From Arthrobacter stackebrandtii (lineage in GTDB: Bacteria; Actinomycetota; Actinomycetes; Actinomycetales; Micrococcaceae): DNA of 64,000 nucleotides. Location of the stretch: NCBI RefSeq assembly GCF_017876675.1, contig NZ_JAGIOI010000001.1:1116001-1180000 (forward strand), given 5' to 3'. The notes beneath the pieces were generated by a model, which was not told the origin of the DNA, searched no databases, and saw only the letters and a list, made by a program, of their open reading frames with translations. This document shows positions 42,535-52,158 of this stretch, piece by piece; position 1 is the stretch's first letter; each line of letters opens with the position of its first letter. The position numbers and the translations under genes are program-made.

Positions 42535-45500
42535 GCACCACCATGGAGGCTAAGTTGAGTGCGGCGGGTGCCATCGTCGCAACTGATCCGGGAACTGAGA
42601 AAGTAGTGCCTTACGTAGCGTGCAGCTACTCCCACCCAGCTCTTGCAGGTCGCACTGTGGTGCGGGTCCTGCCCCAGGGGCTGCAGGAAGCAGAGGACCT
42701 GGCTCTTTCCACCATGGGGCTGGAAGCAGATTCTTCCGCCACGGTTGGTTTTAGCCGTCGCATCGCCCTCGGCTTCCCGGCCTGGCCGCTGATCCACGAC
42801 CCCTCCAACGCCCGCCATGCGCTGGCGCTCGTCAAGGACCTGGAACGCGCCGCCCGCATGGCCAAGGCCAAGCCCGGCGCCGCCAAGGACGACATCGATG
42901 CCCTTGCCGTCCGGCTCGGATCCAGCGCACCCCATTTTCTGCCCACCTTCTTGGAAGAAGTGGGCCGCATATTCGTGGGCCTCGGCAACCGGCCCATGGC
43001 TGGCCAGTTTTTTGGCCGTGCCCGCACGGCAGAACGCGTCCACAGCCTGGCCATCGATGAAAACCGCCATCGGGAAGTCTTCCTTGAATTCGCCTTCGCC
43101 GGTGCCCTGACGGTCAAGGCCTTGACCGAGGAAGCCAAGGACCTCCCCTCCCGCGTCTCCGCCGAGGAAGCCTACAAGCTCTTCCGCCACCTCAGCGTGG
43201 AACGGGTCGAGGGCGGTCTGCCACCTTACGCGGCCATGGCCAAGGATCTTCGCAGCATGGCCAAGGCAGCCAAACTGGATGCCGTGGCTGAGGACATCTC
43301 CGTCGTCGCCGAGCTCCTTACCGCCCCGTCCACCAAGAGGGCCGTCAAGGGCTTCTGGACCACCTATGCCAAGGCCATCGCTGCGGCAGCCAAGGACGAC
43401 GCCGGTCTCAAGTTAGCGCTGTTAACGTTGTTTCCCAGCGAAGTCGACAGCGCAACGTGGGTCAAGATCCTGCGTGCGGCAGGCGCCGTCGACCTTGCCA
43501 AGGAAGGGGCGGTTGAGCTTTCCACATGGCTGGGGCAGCTCATGGACCACCATCACGGGTCAGGGTGGGGATATCCCGCCGCCAGTCCTGAGCTTGAGGC
43601 GCTGATTGCAGAAATTGGTGCCCTAATTCTCGCCCAGGCGCCGAGCCAGGAGGGCGCCAGGGTGATCGCGCTTACCGCGTGGCGCAATCTCGACCTGGAT
43701 CTTCTGGACGTACTGGCGGAACTGAACCTTGAAGTCTCCTACGGCGATCGTGACCGTGTACCGATCGATGTCAGTGACCACCTCAAGCGGGCCAACAACT
43801 CCCGCAGCTTGGAACATTTGGCCGCATCAGCGCAATGGAAGCCCATCTTGGAACGCGATGTGGTTCATGCCATGGGCCGCTCCACGCGCCCCAACCCACA
43901 CACCAAGCGCGGCGTCACCACTGATGAACTCATGGCACAGCTGGATGCCTACCCTGGTTTGCGCACCGCATTGCGCTCCCACCTCAGCGGGGCCATGGCC
44001 AGGGCGGAGTCCTCACTCTACGAGTTCGGCCGGCTCATGGACCTTGCCGAAAGCCTTGCCTCCCCCACCGCCATGACCATGGTGGGAGACCTGCTAGCCG
44101 ACCTCCCAGCGCCCGACATCGCCGCCCAAGTAGCCGCAGTTTTCAACACTGGGATCATGGATGAGCTGGGTTGGGAAAGCCTGGAAACAACAGTTGCAGA
44201 GTACGAATCACGGGCAAAGGACCGCTCGGTCAGCGTCACTTCTGCATGGCCTAATGCAGTGGTTTTCGATGATGTCCGCGCCACTGTCGTGGGCCGTGAG
44301 GGCATAGTCATTGAGCACACTGCTGTGATTCCCAAGGGCTATGAGCCAGGTAAGTACAGCAGCATTAACTTCACATCCGTTGCGGATGACCTCCTGGTTG
44401 ATTGGTCCCCGGAGAATCACTCCGGTGATTACGCCTATTGGGCCAGCAACCCGCAAGATATTTTCAAAGTTGATGGGGACTGGGTCCCTTCCTGGATCCG
44501 TTCACTGCCCGTGGGTGAGACGGGACGAACCTTTGGGCACCGCCAACTGCAGGTGGGAGAGCGCGCAAAGTTGAAGTACAGGACGGATCCCTTGGCCGGT
44601 GACGGGAAACATTTTTGGCTGGCCAAGAACTACCACCGCCATGAGAAGAAGAAATCGGTCTGGCTGGAATTGGATGTCGCCACCGGTGAAGTGGGCCGGG
44701 AGTCATTCCCTGCCTTCATTTCCACCATTGCCGCACGCCGCGGTGTCACGGTCCAGCCGGAATCCAGCACCTTGCGGCCATTGCCGACCGAATACGCAGA
44801 CAATCCCCTGGGCTGGGCCAACGGTGCGGTGGGACATTGCTGGTACGTCAACGAGTCCGGTGACAGCTGCATTGAACGCCTTGACGGCGTACAGGCGGGA
44901 GGGTTCGTGGAGCTCTCCCGCCGCCGCGATGAACGATACGCCTTCAGTGACAGCCACCTGATGGCATGGCCCGGCGGTTCCCTGGTGCTGGCAATGAGGA
45001 GTCGCCTTGCCAACGCGGGCACGGGCGCAATTGTTTCCGCCTCCGACGGCACCAACCGCTTCCACTATTCAGCGGGGACGACTCATTTGGTAGAGCCGGA
45101 ACACCGGCACAACCTGCGTCCGCGCCACACCCCCACCAGTGAACGGCTACGTACCGTCACTGGTGCGGATCTGGCCGTGTTGGTGTCCGCCACGCAAACA
45201 GCCCCGGCCCGCGACGGTAAACGAGCCGAGTTCACCGCCGCGGAGCAAGCCTCAGTGAACAAGCTTTTCCCAGGCATCCCGTACCCGCTCATGGCTGGCA
45301 TCATGGGCATTCTGCACGGTGCCAAGGCGGATGCTGCCATTGCAGGACACCTGCGCGGCACCGCCATCGGAAGCCTGGGCGGCAGTGGCCAGGGCACCGC
45401 TGAAGAAGCGCGTTCTGCGACAACTGAACTCAGCCGCGCCCAGATTCTTTTCCAAAGGGTGCCTGCCGGGTTCACTTCTCTGACGGGCAGCAGCTACCGC

Positions 45501-47516
45501 GGCAATTACTACTTCAGCGACGACTCGCAGGACGTCTCCCTGACGGGGATGTTCGCCAACATGTCCGCCACGGCAGCCGTCTTGGACAATGCCGCCACCG
45601 CAGGCGGGTTGCAGACAACCACTGATGCCAAGCCCGTAGCTTTCTTCAAGAAGCTGCTGGGCAGGAAATCACCGGAACCCACCGCTCCGGGCGCAACGGC
45701 TGCCGCGGAGTGGGTCAACACCGACGGCTCATGGGTGGAAGTGTTCCAATCCCCTGCCGCCATGATCGCCCAAGGCATGGCCGCCCATACCTCCGCTGAT
45801 GACAAGGACCGCTATGCACTGATTCTGCAAGCCGTCGCCGAATCCGGCCTGGCCAACAGTTCAGGTGAACTGGGCGGTGTTCGCGTCAGGGCAGAAGCAA
45901 GCCGAAATCTGCAGCCCGGGCAGTTGCTCGAAAGCGGCGCCGGAAAGGTACTGCTCGTTGCGAAAGTACCCCAGTCCTACCCCATCGATGAGAGCAAGAA
46001 CTTGTTCGCCGCCGTCGTACACGGGGCACCGTCCTACGAGAAGCTCGGACTGGATCTATTGTTCAGTGTTCCGGCGGAAGCCAGCACCTTAAGTGCTGCG
46101 GACCTGCAGACGGCAGCTGGCCTGCTTGGCTCCGCCCCGGCCGCCACCGACCGGGCGGCTGCCAATGGGGCGCAGGTGCAGGCGTTGGTCGAGGCCACCG
46201 GCATGCTGGAAGAGGAAGCCATTTTCTTGCTGGCAGGCATCCCCGTCCCCGAGCATTCCTGGCACAACTTGGAGAGCGACTTCGTCAAAACCCTGGGCCT
46301 GACCGCCAGCAGCGCAAAGTTGGCCCGGGATACTTTTGATGTCCTGGACCGCTATGAGAAGCGGACCCTTTTGGCCTCCCTTGTGCCAAATAGGGCCAGC
46401 GACTACTTCACGGCCGGTGTGGACGCGGGAAAGGTGGCCACGTGCTGGACGGCACTTTTCGGCCCCAAGATTGAAGTGGAGCCGGAAATTCTGCGGGCTG
46501 CTTTCGCCGGCCTGAAAGGCGTTTCGCACAGCATGGCCCTGATCCGCTGGGCGTTGTCACCAAATACTGACGCCGTGCTCCATCACGGCAGCGTGCTGGA
46601 TTATCTGCAGGCGTGCCTGTGGCTGGCATACAACCTGCCAGCCCGGCATCCCTCTCGCGCCCTGCTGCCGCACAAAATCATGGCCATCCGCGGCAGCCTG
46701 GCCAATTGGACTGAACCTTTACTGGTTGGCACGGACACCAGCAACTCCTTCCGGACCAGCCACGGCCTGCCCAGCAAGCCGCACGGCGCCAAGGCGCACG
46801 CCAAGGAAAACCCGCCGGTGGGCAGCGATTCAATGGGAATCTTCACGGCCAACTACGACATACACAACAGGTGGGAAGAGATTGCCTTTGACCAGATCAC
46901 GGTGAATGCCGCCAAGTTCACGGCTGCGGACCTGCCCGTTTTGGCAACCATAGAGACCCAAGACAGCAGTGCAAACACCTTGCGCACGCTCTTCGATGGA
47001 TCACTGGATGAGTTCTGCGCAGCGCTGTCCGCGGAAAACTTCGCTGCCCCCGGCGCGTTGACCAACCCGCTGGTCAGCGCCCCGGACACGGTTGCCCAGG
47101 CCGTCACGTCCCTGGGTGTTTCGGAGGAGGCCGCCGCGTTGTTCCTGCAATATCTGGCTATGCCTGACCCCACCAATCCCCGGGTACAAAAATGGAACGG
47201 GTGGACCCCGGCCAAACGCACCAAGGCCGGGGCAGAGCTGGAGAAGGCAAAGCTCGTGGTCCGTGCCAAGCGGGCCCGTGCCGGCCGGGAACTGTTCCTG
47301 GACGGCGGCTGGGTTACGCTCACCGGCAGCAACTTGCCAGTGGAGGCCTGGAAAACAGCGCTCTATGGCCTCCCCGTTGGCGACAAACCGCAACTCCCGC
47401 TGGAGAACCTGCTATTGAGTGAAACCCTCCCACAACTCTTTGAGCGTGCCTGGGCCCGTTACGAATCCGGCGACAAACCCCAGTACTCGCAGCTCAAGAC
47501 AGGACGTGGAGCATGA
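42531..47516 (+). CDS. 1661-residue protein of unknown function in MoxR-VWA operon
   Basis: Giant soluble protein without signal peptide or clear catalytic motif. Residues 1-550 look helical and Ala/Lys-rich. Residues about 560-870 are beta-rich with repeated Trp/Gly/Asp-turn segments (VDWSPENHSGDYAYW, GAVGHCWYVNESGDSCIE, DSHLMAWPGGSLVLAM), suggestive of a propeller-like fold. Residues 900-1661 are mixed, ending in KRARAGRELFLDGGWVTL and LYGLPVG, segments I associate with large actinobacterial MoxR-linked proteins. It starts GTG, overlapping the previous stop by 4 bp, and overlaps the MoxR gene by 4 bp. It may be a scaffold or client adaptor for the ATPase; that is a guess. Confidence 0.75.
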   Translation: MSTTMEAKLSAAGAIVATDPGTEKVVPYVACSYSHPALAGRTVVRVLPQGLQEAEDLALSTMGLEADSSATVGFSRRIALGFPAWPLIHDPSNARHALALVKDLERAARMAKAKPGAAKDDIDALAVRLGSSAPHFLPTFLEEVGRIFVGLGNRPMAGQFFGRARTAERVHSLAIDENRHREVFLEFAFAGALTVKALTEEAKDLPSRVSAEEAYKLFRHLSVERVEGGLPPYAAMAKDLRSMAKAAKLDAVAEDISVVAELLTAPSTKRAVKGFWTTYAKAIAAAAKDDAGLKLALLTLFPSEVDSATWVKILRAAGAVDLAKEGAVELSTWLGQLMDHHHGSGWGYPAASPELEALIAEIGALILAQAPSQEGARVIALTAWRNLDLDLLDVLAELNLEVSYGDRDRVPIDVSDHLKRANNSRSLEHLAASAQWKPILERDVVHAMGRSTRPNPHTKRGVTTDELMAQLDAYPGLRTALRSHLSGAMARAESSLYEFGRLMDLAESLASPTAMTMVGDLLADLPAPDIAAQVAAVFNTGIMDELGWESLETTVAEYESRAKDRSVSVTSAWPNAVVFDDVRATVVGREGIVIEHTAVIPKGYEPGKYSSINFTSVADDLLVDWSPENHSGDYAYWASNPQDIFKVDGDWVPSWIRSLPVGETGRTFGHRQLQVGERAKLKYRTDPLAGDGKHFWLAKNYHRHEKKKSVWLELDVATGEVGRESFPAFISTIAARRGVTVQPESSTLRPLPTEYADNPLGWANGAVGHCWYVNESGDSCIERLDGVQAGGFVELSRRRDERYAFSDSHLMAWPGGSLVLAMRSRLANAGTGAIVSASDGTNRFHYSAGTTHLVEPEHRHNLRPRHTPTSERLRTVTGADLAVLVSATQTAPARDGKRAEFTAAEQASVNKLFPGIPYPLMAGIMGILHGAKADAAIAGHLRGTAIGSLGGSGQGTAEEARSATTELSRAQILFQRVPAGFTSLTGSSYRGNYYFSDDSQDVSLTGMFANMSATAAVLDNAATAGGLQTTTDAKPVAFFKKLLGRKSPEPTAPGATAAAEWVNTDGSWVEVFQSPAAMIAQGMAAHTSADDKDRYALILQAVAESGLANSSGELGGVRVRAEASRNLQPGQLLESGAGKVLLVAKVPQSYPIDESKNLFAAVVHGAPSYEKLGLDLLFSVPAEASTLSAADLQTAAGLLGSAPAATDRAAANGAQVQALVEATGMLEEEAIFLLAGIPVPEHSWHNLESDFVKTLGLTASSAKLARDTFDVLDRYEKRTLLASLVPNRASDYFTAGVDAGKVATCWTALFGPKIEVEPEILRAAFAGLKGVSHSMALIRWALSPNTDAVLHHGSVLDYLQACLWLAYNLPARHPSRALLPHKIMAIRGSLANWTEPLLVGTDTSNSFRTSHGLPSKPHGAKAHAKENPPVGSDSMGIFTANYDIHNRWEEIAFDQITVNAAKFTAADLPVLATIETQDSSANTLRTLFDGSLDEFCAALSAENFAAPGALTNPLVSAPDTVAQAVTSLGVSEEAAALFLQYLAMPDPTNPRVQKWNGWTPAKRTKAGAELEKAKLVVRAKRARAGRELFLDGGWVTLTGSNLPVEAWKTALYGLPVGDKPQLPLENLLLSETLPQLFERAWARYESGDKPQYSQLKTGRGA

Positions 47517-48673
47517 ACCAGGTGACGGCGCAGCGCCAAATCAATCCTCCCGAGGCTAGCTACGCTACGGAGCTGGCGTTTCTCAAGGCGTACGACGGCG
47601 GTCCCCGGCCTCCCGGCTGGCAGCTGACACCTGCCGCCGTGGTCACCTTCATCCTCGGCAGCAGCAGCGCGCTGAGCCTGCCCAAGACGGCCCTCACCCA
47701 GGCTGAGGTGAGCTCCGGTGCGGTTCCACAGCGGCTGGCCATCACGCCCAAGTATGTGGGCAGCGCATCGCTGGTGGAGCGGTGCGTTGTGACCCTGGCC
47801 GGCGAGCGCGGACTCATGCTGGTGGGTGAACCAGGCACCGCCAAGTCCATGCTGTCCGAGCTCCTGGCGGCGGCGGTGTGCGGCACCTCCCAGCTCACGG
47901 TGCAGGGCACGGCGGGCACCACCGAGGACCAACTGCGTTACGGCTGGAACTACGCCCTCCTGCTAGCCAAGGGTCCCAGCCCCGAGGCCCTGGTTCCGAG
48001 CCCCGTCATGACCGCCATGACTACCGGGGCGGTGGCTCGCATTGAGGAGATCACCCGCTGCCAGCCCGAAGTGCAGGACGCCCTGGTCTCGCTGCTCTCC
48101 GAACGCCGCATCTTTGTCCCCGAGCTGGGCGAAGCCACGTACGCCGTGCCCGGATTCGCACTGATCGCCACCGCCAACCTGCGTGACCGCGGCGTCAGCG
48201 ACATGAGCGCCGCGCTTAAGCGCCGCTTCAACTTCGAGGTGGTGGACCCCATTGCCGAGCTGGCGCACGAGATCGCCCTGGTCTCGGCGCAAACCACACA
48301 GGCGCTGCGACGGGCCGGTTCCACGCTGACCCCGGACGCTGTCGTCATTGAAACACTGGTCACTGCCTTCCGGGACCTGCGCCAGGGCCGCACCGTGGAG
48401 GGTTGGCCCGTGGAGAAACCCTCCACCGTGCTCAGCACCGCGGAGGCTGTTTCCGTATCCACCTCCATCGCGCTCATGGGCGGCTACTTCGGTGCCGGGC
48501 GGGACCCCTTGGATCTCATCCCCGGCCACCTTCTGGGCGTGGTCCGCAAGGACGACGAGAACGACGCCGTCAGGCTCCTGGGCTACTGGGATGCGGCCGT
48601 GCGCCGGCGCGCCGAGTCAGGCACCCGAACCTGGGCGCGTATGTGGGAGCTGAGGGACGAGCTGCAGGCGTGA
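47513..48673 (+). CDS. MoxR-family AAA+ ATPase
   Basis: 386-residue AAA+ ATPase of the MoxR type, related to E. coli YehL. Walker A GEPGTAKS at 105-112, Walker B VARIEEITR (175-182; glutamates in place of the more usual D-E), sensor-1 asparagine in IATANLRDRG (N222), arginine finger in LKRRFNF (R237/R238). MoxR ATPases act as chaperones with VWA-domain partners, here encoded by the next gene. The C-terminal lid continues to residue 386. GTGA overlap with the next gene; no membrane segment. Confidence 0.92.
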   Translation: MNQVTAQRQINPPEASYATELAFLKAYDGGPRPPGWQLTPAAVVTFILGSSSALSLPKTALTQAEVSSGAVPQRLAITPKYVGSASLVERCVVTLAGERGLMLVGEPGTAKSMLSELLAAAVCGTSQLTVQGTAGTTEDQLRYGWNYALLLAKGPSPEALVPSPVMTAMTTGAVARIEEITRCQPEVQDALVSLLSERRIFVPELGEATYAVPGFALIATANLRDRGVSDMSAALKRRFNFEVVDPIAELAHEIALVSAQTTQALRRAGSTLTPDAVVIETLVTAFRDLRQGRTVEGWPVEKPSTVLSTAEAVSVSTSIALMGGYFGAGRDPLDLIPGHLLGVVRKDDENDAVRLLGYWDAAVRRRAESGTRTWARMWELRDELQA

Positions 48674-51600
48674 GTCCCAAACACGCCCCTGCTTCATACC
48701 GCCAGGAGCCTGCCGACGCGTTGGCCGCTCTGGTGGATTCCCGCGCGCCCTTCCTCATTGGCGTGCGGCACCATTCGGCGGCCCTCGCCGCGTCCATGGA
48801 GGAACTGCTGGACAGCTTTGCCCCGGAGGTCCTGGTCATCGAACTGCCGGCCCAGGCCCAGGATTGGCTGCCGTGGCTAAGCTCGCCGGACACGGTGGCT
48901 CCCCTCGCGTTCGCTGGCGCCGGGGCCGATGGCTACCTGGCCTTCTACCCCTTCGCTGACTTCAGTCCTGAACTCGTGGCCCTCCGCTGGGCCCGCGCGC
49001 ACAATGTACCCGTGCTGTGTGCCGATGCTGCCATGGGCTCGGAACCTCTGGCGTCTACGGATACGTCCGACGCCGGCCACCCCGCCCAGGTGCCCGGCCC
49101 CGCCGTCGAGGGTGAGTCACCCACGGCCTACACCGCTTCTCTCCTGCGGCACACGTCCGCCGACCGGGACGAGCTGTGGGAGGTGCATGTGGAAGCGCCG
49201 GGAGCCGGGGCAGGCGCCGAGGCCATCCGTGTGGCGGGTTTGGGCATTGGCTGGGCACACCGCTGTGATGAGCTGTCGGCGGCCGGATTGGGTCCACAGG
49301 ACGCCTACCGTGAAGCCGTGATGCGCCATGTTCTGCAAGGTGCATTGGAAACGCACCAGCGTGTTGCGGCCGTGGTGGGCAGCTTTCACGCGGCAGCGCT
49401 TCTGGAACCGGCCGCGGATGAGCTGCCTGCTGCGACCACCACGCAGGTGAGCTGTTCTCTGGTGCCTTATGAATTTGCGCACCTGGATTCGCGTTCCGGC
49501 TACCCCTCAGGGGTCAAGGACCCTGCGTGGCAGCAGGGCGTACTGGAAAGCCGCCTGGATGTTGCAGCACTCCGCGAGCACACCATCACCATGGCCACCC
49601 AGGTGGCCCGCGAACTGCGCACTGCAGGACACCCCACGGGCCCGGCCGAGGCCCGCGAGGCCGTGCGGCTCTCGCTGGATTTGGCCGCGCTGCGAGGCAA
49701 CCATGCCGCCGGACGGCGTGAACTCCATGAAGGATTCGCCTCGGTTTTTGCCCAGGGAGATGTTTTGGGCAAGGGCCGGGCCGTGGCACGTGCGGCCCAA
49801 AAGGTGCTGGTGGGCCAACGACGTGGAGCCATCGACCCCTTGGCTCCCCGATCCGGGTTGGTGGTGAGCCTGGCCGAAACCATGACTGCTGCGCGGTTAC
49901 CCTTCGGCCCCGATTTGATGTTGGCGCCGAAGATCTATGACCTTGACCCGTTGCGGACCACCGCTTCCGGAAAGGACGGATTGGACCGGCTCCGCCAACT
50001 GGTGCTGGCCCGCCTGGTCGTAGCAGGAATCCACTACGCCACTGCCCAAGACGTTCAGAGCAGTTTTGGCCCGGCCCTAACCCACCGCTGGAAGGTCCAG
50101 TATGTGGCGGGCACCGTGGCCACAGTGGAACATGCAGCCCTGCGCGGGGTGACCTTGCAACAGGCTGCGGACGGCGCACTCTTGGCAGCGCTGAGCCATC
50201 AAGTGAGAGAACAAGGCCCCACCCCGGCTCAAATCACCGAGGGCTTGAACCGCGCAGCGGGGGCGGACCTGGCAACACCCTTCGCGATGTACCTGTCCGC
50301 GGCGGAGGAGACCTTCCTGGACCGGGCATCGCTGGCAGAGCTCCTGGGACTTCACGATCTTCTGGAGCAACTCAGCGCCGGGCATATTGCCGTCTTTTCG
50401 GCACAGGAGTGGCTGCCGCGAATCACACGGCTGACCCACCTTGTCCTGGCTGCGGCACTCACCCAGGTGGAGGGGCTGCGTGGCAGCAAGGACCCGGAGG
50501 ATGCCACCTCCCTGGGGCGGTTATTCAGGCAACTTCCCACTCCTCCGCTGCGACTGGTCGCCACCATTGGCAGCTTCAAGGACAAGGCCTCACCCCTTAT
50601 CCAAGGCGCGGCCTGGGGCATTCTGGCCTGCTCCGGCCACCTCCCGGAAGACGAGCTCGCCCAGGAACTCAGCGGCTGGATCATCGGATCCAACTCAACA
50701 GAACAACGTGAAAAGCTGGGGCAGCGTCTCACCGGTCTCTGGCTCTGCGCCGGCTCCCTCCTGGAATCCGGCAACGCCGTCATGTCCGGGCTCATCGCCA
50801 CGCTTGAGACACTCAGCGATGCAGCCTTCCTGGAACGCGTTCCGGCCCTGCGCGGCGGTTTTGACGTCCTGAGCCCGGCGGACCGGCAGCGCGTCCTGGA
50901 CTCCGTGCGTTCCCACACGGGGGCAGCTGTGGAAAACAGTTCCGTGGACCCTCAGCTCCTGCTGGCCTGGGCCACGGCCGATCAGCAGGCCTGGGCTTTC
51001 CTGGAATCCAGCGGACTGCGCAACGGCATCACCGCTGTGAACCGTTGGCGTTTGGTGCTGGGTCGTGAGCAGCAGGACCTGGATGGGCCGGGGCGCCGCT
51101 ATGCCCGCAGCCTAGATGAACTGTATGGCCATGGCTCCGGTGAAGGCGCCGAGAGCGACCGGATGGGCCGTGGGGGCGGCCAAGAGGACAGCTTCCCCAG
51201 CGCACGGGTTTGGGCCGATGAGCTGGAGGCGCTCTTCGGCAGCGACGTTCGTGAAGAAGTCCTGGCCCACGCGGTAGCCCGGGGCCGGGCCGATGCTCTA
51301 GGCCAGGTCCGCCCGGATGCCGTGGTGCCTTCCGTTGAGCTGCTGGGCAATGTGCTCAATCTGGTGGGCGCCCTCCCCGAATCCCAGTTGGGCCCGGCTC
51401 GCGCCCTGGTGCGGAGCATCGTGGAGCAGCTTTCCCGCGAGCTGGCCAATGAACTACGCCCCACCCTGCACGGGATAGCCGGGGTACGCACCACCCGGCG
51501 CAAGACCCCGCGAATTGATTTGCCCGGCACCATCCGCGCCAACCTCGCCACAGCCCGGCCACGCGTACTGCATGAACCAGGGAAGGAGCCAGTGGCAGGA

Positions 51601-52158
51601 TGGCAGATCCTCCCGTCCTCCCCCGTGTTCAAAACCCTGTCCAGCAAGTCCTCCACCTGGGACATCATCGTCCTGGTGGATGTCTCCGGCTCCATGGAGC
51701 AGAGCGTTATTTTCGCGGCCCTGACCTCCGCCATCTTGGCTGCTGCGCCCGCATTGCAGGTCCACTTCGTGGCGTTCTCCACCCAGGTACTGGATCTCAG
51801 CGAGCATGTCACGGATCCGTTGGCACTCCTGCTGGAGGTTTCCATCGGCGGAGGGACGGACATCGGCAAGGCACTGGCGTACGCCCGCACACTTATCAGC
51901 CGGCCGCAGAAGACACTGCTCGCCGTCGTCTCTGACTTCGAGGAAGGCGCCTCGGTGCCACGCCTGGTCAATGAATGCGCCGATCTGGCTGCCAGCGGCG
52001 TGCACATGATGGGCTGCGCAGCCCTCGACCGCAGCGGCAACGCAACGTATAACGTCAGCATCGCCTCGCAGTTGGTGGCGGCCGGCATGCCTACTGCTGC
52101 GGTGACACCGCAGGGCCTGACGGCCTGGGTTGCGGAGGTGGTGAAGCGGCATGCCTGA
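48670..52158 (+). CDS. DUF5682-VWA fusion protein
   Basis: 1162-residue protein starting with GTG overlapping the MoxR stop. The N-terminal part is DUF5682 (YehM-like), with IGVRHHSAALAASMEELL, PEVLVIELPAQ, FHAAALLEPAADE and SLVPYEFAHLDSRSGYPSG, resembling the EreA/TraB-type fold with its conserved histidines. The C-terminal ~160 residues are a VWA domain with intact metal site DVSGSM (D1004), GGGTDIG near 1061 and SDFEEG near 1088 (YehP-like). In E. coli these are two proteins. The middle ~200 residues include a Gly/Asp-rich linker (HGSGEGAESDRMGRGGGQED). Expected to be the effector/adaptor of the MoxR ATPase. Confidence 0.85.
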   Translation: MSPKHAPASYRQEPADALAALVDSRAPFLIGVRHHSAALAASMEELLDSFAPEVLVIELPAQAQDWLPWLSSPDTVAPLAFAGAGADGYLAFYPFADFSPELVALRWARAHNVPVLCADAAMGSEPLASTDTSDAGHPAQVPGPAVEGESPTAYTASLLRHTSADRDELWEVHVEAPGAGAGAEAIRVAGLGIGWAHRCDELSAAGLGPQDAYREAVMRHVLQGALETHQRVAAVVGSFHAAALLEPAADELPAATTTQVSCSLVPYEFAHLDSRSGYPSGVKDPAWQQGVLESRLDVAALREHTITMATQVARELRTAGHPTGPAEAREAVRLSLDLAALRGNHAAGRRELHEGFASVFAQGDVLGKGRAVARAAQKVLVGQRRGAIDPLAPRSGLVVSLAETMTAARLPFGPDLMLAPKIYDLDPLRTTASGKDGLDRLRQLVLARLVVAGIHYATAQDVQSSFGPALTHRWKVQYVAGTVATVEHAALRGVTLQQAADGALLAALSHQVREQGPTPAQITEGLNRAAGADLATPFAMYLSAAEETFLDRASLAELLGLHDLLEQLSAGHIAVFSAQEWLPRITRLTHLVLAAALTQVEGLRGSKDPEDATSLGRLFRQLPTPPLRLVATIGSFKDKASPLIQGAAWGILACSGHLPEDELAQELSGWIIGSNSTEQREKLGQRLTGLWLCAGSLLESGNAVMSGLIATLETLSDAAFLERVPALRGGFDVLSPADRQRVLDSVRSHTGAAVENSSVDPQLLLAWATADQQAWAFLESSGLRNGITAVNRWRLVLGREQQDLDGPGRRYARSLDELYGHGSGEGAESDRMGRGGGQEDSFPSARVWADELEALFGSDVREEVLAHAVARGRADALGQVRPDAVVPSVELLGNVLNLVGALPESQLGPARALVRSIVEQLSRELANELRPTLHGIAGVRTTRRKTPRIDLPGTIRANLATARPRVLHEPGKEPVAGWQILPSSPVFKTLSSKSSTWDIIVLVDVSGSMEQSVIFAALTSAILAAAPALQVHFVAFSTQVLDLSEHVTDPLALLLEVSIGGGTDIGKALAYARTLISRPQKTLLAVVSDFEEGASVPRLVNECADLAASGVHMMGCAALDRSGNATYNVSIASQLVAAGMPTAAVTPQGLTAWVAEVVKRHA

